Source of the DNA: Acidobacteriaceae bacterium
Lineage (GTDB): Bacteria > Acidobacteriota > Terriglobia > Terriglobales > Acidobacteriaceae
Direction of reading: 5' to 3'
DNA: 9,482 nt
Assembly (NCBI GenBank): GCA_003140705.1
Contig: PLKU01000385.1
Coordinates: 1,063 to 10,544, forward strand
Numbering within the stretch: the first letter of the stretch is position 1; the number at the start of each line of letters is the position of its first letter. Positions 6,625 to 9,482 of the stretch are shown one piece after another. Both the position numbers and the translations under genes were made by a program. The notes under the pieces were generated by a model. That model was not told the DNA's origin. It made no database searches and worked only from the letters and a program-made list of their open reading frames with translations.

Positions 6625-7305
6625 TCAGCTTACGCGATGCGGGCCGGAGAGGTGTTGGTTTGCTAGGCGAAGGCCATCAGGAGCGTTGACGTTGAGAAAC
6701 CAGCGTTCCGCGGCCAGGCTCTCCGGATGTGCCACTTGGCAGGATTGAACCAGGGTTTCCACAGGAATCACGCTGACGCGTTGGCCCAACCTTGCGGCAG
6801 CCGTTTCAAAGGCGGCGAAGCAACCTCGACGGCCTGCCTGCAGCTCACTTTCAAGCACTGCCAACACTCCCCGATCCAACACGGCCGGAAATGTCTGCGC
6901 GAATCCACCGATTGAGGTCAGAGTCACGCCCACGCCTGTAACGTTAGCGTGTTCAAGCAGATACACAATTAGCGGAGCGGGGAGCAAAGGCAAATCAATC
7001 GGCATGAATACAGCCAGACGCGCGGATGTGGATGCGAGCGCAGCACAGATGCCTCCAAGGGGGCCCAATCCTGAGACTGAATCCTGAACGACTGGCGCAA
7101 GATCCGCAATGGCTGGTGATCCACCGGCAAGGGACACGGCAAGACCCGCACCACGCAATATCCCAAGGGCACGCTCTGCAAGCGACTGACCCGCTAGTTG
7201 AACCAGCGCCTTGTCCTGGCCCATGCGGCTGGACTTGCCTCCGGCAAGCACAAAGCCCACGGCATCTGGGGGCACGCCAGGTCTCTCAGGCCCCGATTCA
7301 GGCAT
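6625..7305 (-). CDS. mobA: Molybdenum cofactor guanylyltransferase MobA
   Basis: MobA joins GMP from GTP to molybdopterin-bound molybdenum, giving the guanine-dinucleotide cofactor used by DMSO-reductase-family enzymes; it acts in the cytosol. The product is 226 residues from the ATG, normal for the family. The nucleotidyltransferase fold shows VLAGGKSSRMGQDKAL (about 19-34) as the GTP-binding loop, GPLGGICAAL near 80-89, the metal-binding DLPLL near 103-107, and a late NVNAPDGL like the NINTPEDL of MobA. It starts 2 bases after the dipeptidase stop. TTG at 7311 is an alternative start that would overlap that stop by 4 bases and sits 10 bases after GGAGG, so it is quite possible. Tight spacing implies translational coupling with both neighbours. 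No other molybdopterin gene or molybdoenzyme is in the window. Confidence 0.9.
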   Translation of the reverse strand: MPESGPERPGVPPDAVGFVLAGGKSSRMGQDKALVQLAGQSLAERALGILRGAGLAVSLAGGSPAIADLAPVVQDSVSGLGPLGGICAALASTSARLAVFMPIDLPLLPAPLIVYLLEHANVTGVGVTLTSIGGFAQTFPAVLDRGVLAVLESELQAGRRGCFAAFETAAARLGQRVSVIPVETLVQSCQVAHPESLAAERWFLNVNAPDGLRLANQHLSGPHRVS

Positions 7306-7307
7306 GA

Positions 7308-8678
7308 TCAACGCCCAACTTCCTCCAGAAAGCGAATAACAGATTCAATTCCCAGTTCGAAGTTCTTCAGATGAAACTTCTCGTTGGGCGCGTGCAAGTT
7401 GTCGTCGGGCAGCCCGAAACCCATCATCACGCTCGGAAGGCCAAGGTGGCGAGCAAAGTCGCCCACGATGGGAATGGAGCCGCCTGAGCGAATGAAGACA
7501 GTTTCCTTTCCCCAAACCTCGTGCAGCGCGAGCGTAGCCGCCTGAATGTACGGGTTGTCGACAGGAATCAGGCAGGGATCGCCAGAGTGAATCAGCCGCA
7601 CCTCGATGTCGACGCCGGCTGGTGCAATCCGTTCTACGTAGCTCTTGTAGAGCGCGAAGGATTTTGCGGGGGTCATACCAGGCACAAGCCGCATGGAAAC
7701 CTTGGCCACCGCCTTGGCTGGGATGACCGTTTTGGCGCCCGCTCCAGTAAAGCCGCCGGGAATGCCGTGCACATCGACCGTCGGACGCGCCCAGGTGCGT
7801 TCAAGCACGCTGAATCCGCCCTCGCCCACCAGTTGCCGCGAACCAACTTCGGTGATTCGATAGTGTTCTTCATCGAAGGGCAGGCTGCGCCAGGCGGCCA
7901 GTTCTTCAGGGCTGGGCGGAATGATGTCGTCGTAGAAGCCGGGAATGAGAATGTGGCCTTCTTCGTCCTTCAGGCGCGCCAGAATCTGCGCCAGGGCGAT
8001 AAAGGGGTTAGGCGCCGCGCCGCCGTACATGCCGGAATGCAGGTCGGTCCGGGCACCGCGCACTTCGAGCTCGGTATAGATCATGCCGCGCAGCCCGACG
8101 CACAAGGTGGGCAGGCCGGGAGCAAATAGTTCGGTATCCGAGACCAGGGCAAAATCCGCCTTCAGCTCAGGCGCCTTGGAAGCAACAAAAGCTGCAATTC
8201 CCTCTCCTCCAACTTCTTCTTCGCCCTCGAGAATCACACGCACATTCAGCGGGAGCGAACCGTTGGCGGCCAGCAGAGACTCAAGCGCTTTCATCTGCAC
8301 ACAAACTTGGCCCTTGTCGTCCACGGCGCCTCGAGCGTAGATGTTGCCGTCGCGTTCTGTGGGCTCAAACGGTGGAGACAGCCACTCGTCCAGAGGATCT
8401 GGCGGTTGGACATCATAGTGTCCATAGACCAGCACAGTCGGCTTGCCAGTCGCATGCAGCCAGTCCGCATAGACCAGCGGATGCCCACCAGTTTCGATCA
8501 GGCGCACATTCTGCATGCCGATGCGGGATAAATCTGCAGCGAGTACCTCCGCAGCATGACGGCAGTCGCCCTTGTGTTCGGGCAGAGTAGAAATGGACGG
8601 AATGCGCAGCAAGGCCTTTAATTCATCAAGAAAACGTGGTTGATTCTGACGGGCGTATGCAACAGCAGGTGAAGACAT
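7308..8678 (-). CDS. M20-family metallo-dipeptidase
   Basis: This is a two-zinc peptidase of the CNDP2/DapE-like M20 family, 456 residues, with no signal peptide, so probably cytosolic and acting on di- or short peptides. Metal ligands and catalytic residues are intact: H87 and D89 in YGHYDVQP, bridging D120 in RGAVDDKG, catalytic E154 and metal-binding E155 in LEGEEEVGG, D181 in VSDTE, and H429 in NLHAPNE. The dimerisation/lid domain (about 200-320) carries LHSGMYGGAAPNP with H214, the residue that reaches the other subunit's active site in relatives. The ATG start is well supported by AAGGAG 7 bases upstream (8686-8691 on the - strand). It is the first gene of the compact dipeptidase-mobA-ATPase cluster. 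The exact substrate cannot be read from the sequence. Confidence 0.95.
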   Translation of the reverse strand: MSSPAVAYARQNQPRFLDELKALLRIPSISTLPEHKGDCRHAAEVLAADLSRIGMQNVRLIETGGHPLVYADWLHATGKPTVLVYGHYDVQPPDPLDEWLSPPFEPTERDGNIYARGAVDDKGQVCVQMKALESLLAANGSLPLNVRVILEGEEEVGGEGIAAFVASKAPELKADFALVSDTELFAPGLPTLCVGLRGMIYTELEVRGARTDLHSGMYGGAAPNPFIALAQILARLKDEEGHILIPGFYDDIIPPSPEELAAWRSLPFDEEHYRITEVGSRQLVGEGGFSVLERTWARPTVDVHGIPGGFTGAGAKTVIPAKAVAKVSMRLVPGMTPAKSFALYKSYVERIAPAGVDIEVRLIHSGDPCLIPVDNPYIQAATLALHEVWGKETVFIRSGGSIPIVGDFARHLGLPSVMMGFGLPDDNLHAPNEKFHLKNFELGIESVIRFLEEVGR

Positions 8679-8717
8679 TCAAGTGCTCCTTGCGATAGTT
8701 GTCGCAACCAAGACAAG

Positions 8718-8723
8718 AGTATA
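8718..8723 (-). promoter_or_regulatory. Possible -10 box (TATACT) before the dipeptidase gene
   Basis: On the - strand TATACT lies about 40 bases before the dipeptidase ATG, which would give a leader of roughly 30 bases that includes the AAGGAG site. No acceptable -35 is found at 16-18 bases (best AGCGAT), so this is only a candidate. Confidence 0.27.
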
Positions 8724-8756
8724 GGCCGCTGACGCTCTCTATCGCTGTAACCGTGA

Positions 8757-8786
8757 GCCGTCCCGCGGTCAGTAGCGGGGAACGGC
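8757..8786 (-). terminator. GC-rich hairpin across the rhodanese stop codon
   Basis: GCCGT (8757-8761) plus CCCGC (8762-8766) can pair with GCGGG (8775-8779) plus ACGGC (8782-8786), giving 10 base pairs with a 2-base bulge and an 8-base loop containing the rhodanese stop (8769-8771). On the - strand no T-run follows, so it is not a classical intrinsic terminator. It may slow polymerase, protect an RNA end, or be chance. Confidence 0.3.
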
Positions 8787-9092
8787 AGGATCGATCTCGG
8801 CCGACCATGAGTCGATTCCGCCGTGCAGCGACTGCGCCTGCTCAAAGCCCTGGTTGCGCAGCCAGACGGTCACGCTCATCGAGCGCACTCCCATATGGCA
8901 GAGCACAACCAGCCGCTCATCGGGATCGAGTTCCTGGTTTGCACGGGCCGGCACCTCACTGATCGGCATCAGCAGGCTGCCTTCAATGTGCGCCGTCTCA
9001 AACTCCCACGGTTCACGCACATCGATGAGTCTTGCTTTGCTTTCCCGCAGCAGCGCCGCGGCCTCGGCTGGGGAAACCTCGTAGTCAAGCAT
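8769..9092 (-). CDS. Single-domain rhodanese-like sulfurtransferase
   Basis: This 107-residue cytosolic protein is one rhodanese domain of the usual size for GlpE/PspE-like members. It shows LIDVREPWEF (22-31), HIEGSLLMP (35-43), the active-site loop CHMGVRS with catalytic C65, and the closing GF..A.SLHGGIDSW (82-96). Such proteins carry sulfane sulfur as a cysteine persulfide and pass it to acceptors such as cyanide, thioredoxin or sulfur-insertion enzymes; the acceptor here is unknown. An in-frame TAG four codons before the ATG rules out a longer form. No good Shine-Dalgarno is seen (GAAGG is about 15 bases away). It lies 90 bases upstream of the dipeptidase on the same strand and is divergent from the ABC-F gene. 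A role in molybdopterin sulfur supply, given mobA two genes on, is speculation. Confidence 0.93.
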   Translation of the reverse strand: MLDYEVSPAEAAALLRESKARLIDVREPWEFETAHIEGSLLMPISEVPARANQELDPDERLVVLCHMGVRSMSVTVWLRNQGFEQAQSLHGGIDSWSAEIDPAVPRY

Positions 9093-9134
9093 GAAAGCAT
9101 TCTAGTGCCTTCATGCGCGGCGCCTCTGGAATAC

Positions 9135-9171
9135 CTGACCCAAACTTGCAGGACCCGTTGCGAAGGGTCAG
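9135..9171 (+). promoter_or_regulatory. Competing inverted repeats in the ABC-F leader / divergent promoter region
   Basis: CTGACCC (9135-9141) is a perfect 7-bp complement of GGGTCAG (9165-9171) across a 23-base loop. A second copy of GACCC at 9152-9156 can instead pair with GGGTC at 9165-9169 across an 8-base loop. The two pairings exclude each other. The element ends 19 bases before the ABC-F start codon and lies between two divergent genes, so it could be a leader attenuator or a protein-binding site. Confidence 0.35.
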
Positions 9172-9190
9172 CACGGTACTCTTAGAAGAG

Positions 9191-9482
9191 ATGCCTCCCA
9201 TTCTCAACGCGCAGTCGATGACCAAACAGTTTGGCGCCAAACCCTTGTTTCAGGACATCTCGTTTACGGTCGATGAAGGTGCGCGGATTGGCTTGATAGG
9301 CCCCAATGGAGCGGGCAAGTCGACCCTGCTGGCGATTCTGGCTGGGCAGGTTGAGCCGGATTCGGGGGAACTCTCCATCCGCAAGCGCGCCCGTGCCACC
9401 TATGTGCCGCAGGATTCGCGCTTTGCCGCCGGATTGACCATCAGACAGGTTTTGGAACAGGCACTTGCCGCAGCGCATGTGA
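9191..9482 (+). CDS. ABC-F family ATPase (Uup/EttA-like), N-terminal part
   Basis: Ninety-seven codons are visible and the gene runs off the window. The fragment is the start of the first ATPase domain: an aromatic/glycine A-loop region QFGAKPLFQDISFTV (13-27), Walker A GPNGAGKST (37-45), and the Q-loop Q74 in YVPQDSRF. The wording ARIGLIGPNGAGKSTLL followed by PDSGELSIRKRAR is typical of ABC-F proteins of the Uup/EttA type, which have two ATPase domains, no membrane part, and act on the ribosome rather than as transporters. The ATG at 9191 gives the expected family N-terminus; the purine run AGAAGAG directly abuts it, closer than ideal. Its subgroup (housekeeping translation factor or ribosome-protection resistance type) needs the missing part. 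Confidence 0.9.
   Translation, partial: MPPILNAQSMTKQFGAKPLFQDISFTVDEGARIGLIGPNGAGKSTLLAILAGQVEPDSGELSIRKRARATYVPQDSRFAAGLTIRQVLEQALAAAHV

Noticed and set aside
7521..8129. 202-codon open frame on the + strand
   Set aside because: It is antisense to the M20 dipeptidase with its complete metal-binding set, and shows no recognisable domain.

Overview
The window reads as ordinary chromosome of a GC-rich, Gram-negative-type bacterium. It carries a secretin, an exported DsbA-like thiol protein, a polyprenyl-phosphate sugar-1-phosphate transferase and an Mla-type ABC ATPase, all of which imply an outer membrane and periplasm. The gene mix and protein style (Pro/Ala-rich exported thioredoxin-fold protein, LSTGR-type Mla-like ATPase) remind me of soil Acidobacteriota, but that placement is inference. 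No mobile element, CRISPR array, tRNA, rRNA or phage gene was seen.

Layout, left to right: (1) 1-150, + strand, the last 49 codons of a secretin. (2) 289-3113, - strand, an exported DsbA/DsbG-like protein downstream of the glutamine-dependent NAD synthetase nadE. (3) 3210-5173, - strand, a small four-helix membrane protein preceded by an exopolysaccharide-type sugar transferase. (4) 5174-5762, a 589-base gene-free stretch, visibly more AT-rich in its distal part, with a good extended -10 promoter pointing at the sugar transferase, which implies a leader of about 415 nt. (5) 5763-8678, - strand, a compact cluster transcribed as M20 dipeptidase, mobA, then the MlaF-like ATPase, with junctions of 2 bases (or a 4-base overlap) and 10 bases. 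(6) 8769-9092, - strand, a single-domain rhodanese upstream of that cluster. (7) 9191-9482, + strand, the first 97 codons of an ABC-F ATPase, divergent from the rhodanese.

The genes do not form one pathway. NadE makes NAD+ in the cytosol, MobA makes the guanine-dinucleotide form of the molybdenum cofactor, the M20 enzyme recycles peptides, the rhodanese handles sulfane sulfur, and the sugar transferase starts lipid-linked sugar assembly at the inner membrane. The only strongly linked set is dipeptidase-mobA-ATPase, linked by spacing rather than by obvious biochemistry.

I did not find a convincing undescribed system. The parts most worth a second look are the long leader upstream of the sugar transferase, the altered ABC signature and apparently orphan state of the Mla-like ATPase, the possible DsbC/DsbG-like fusion architecture of the thiol protein, and two mutually exclusive hairpins in the short leader of the ABC-F gene.
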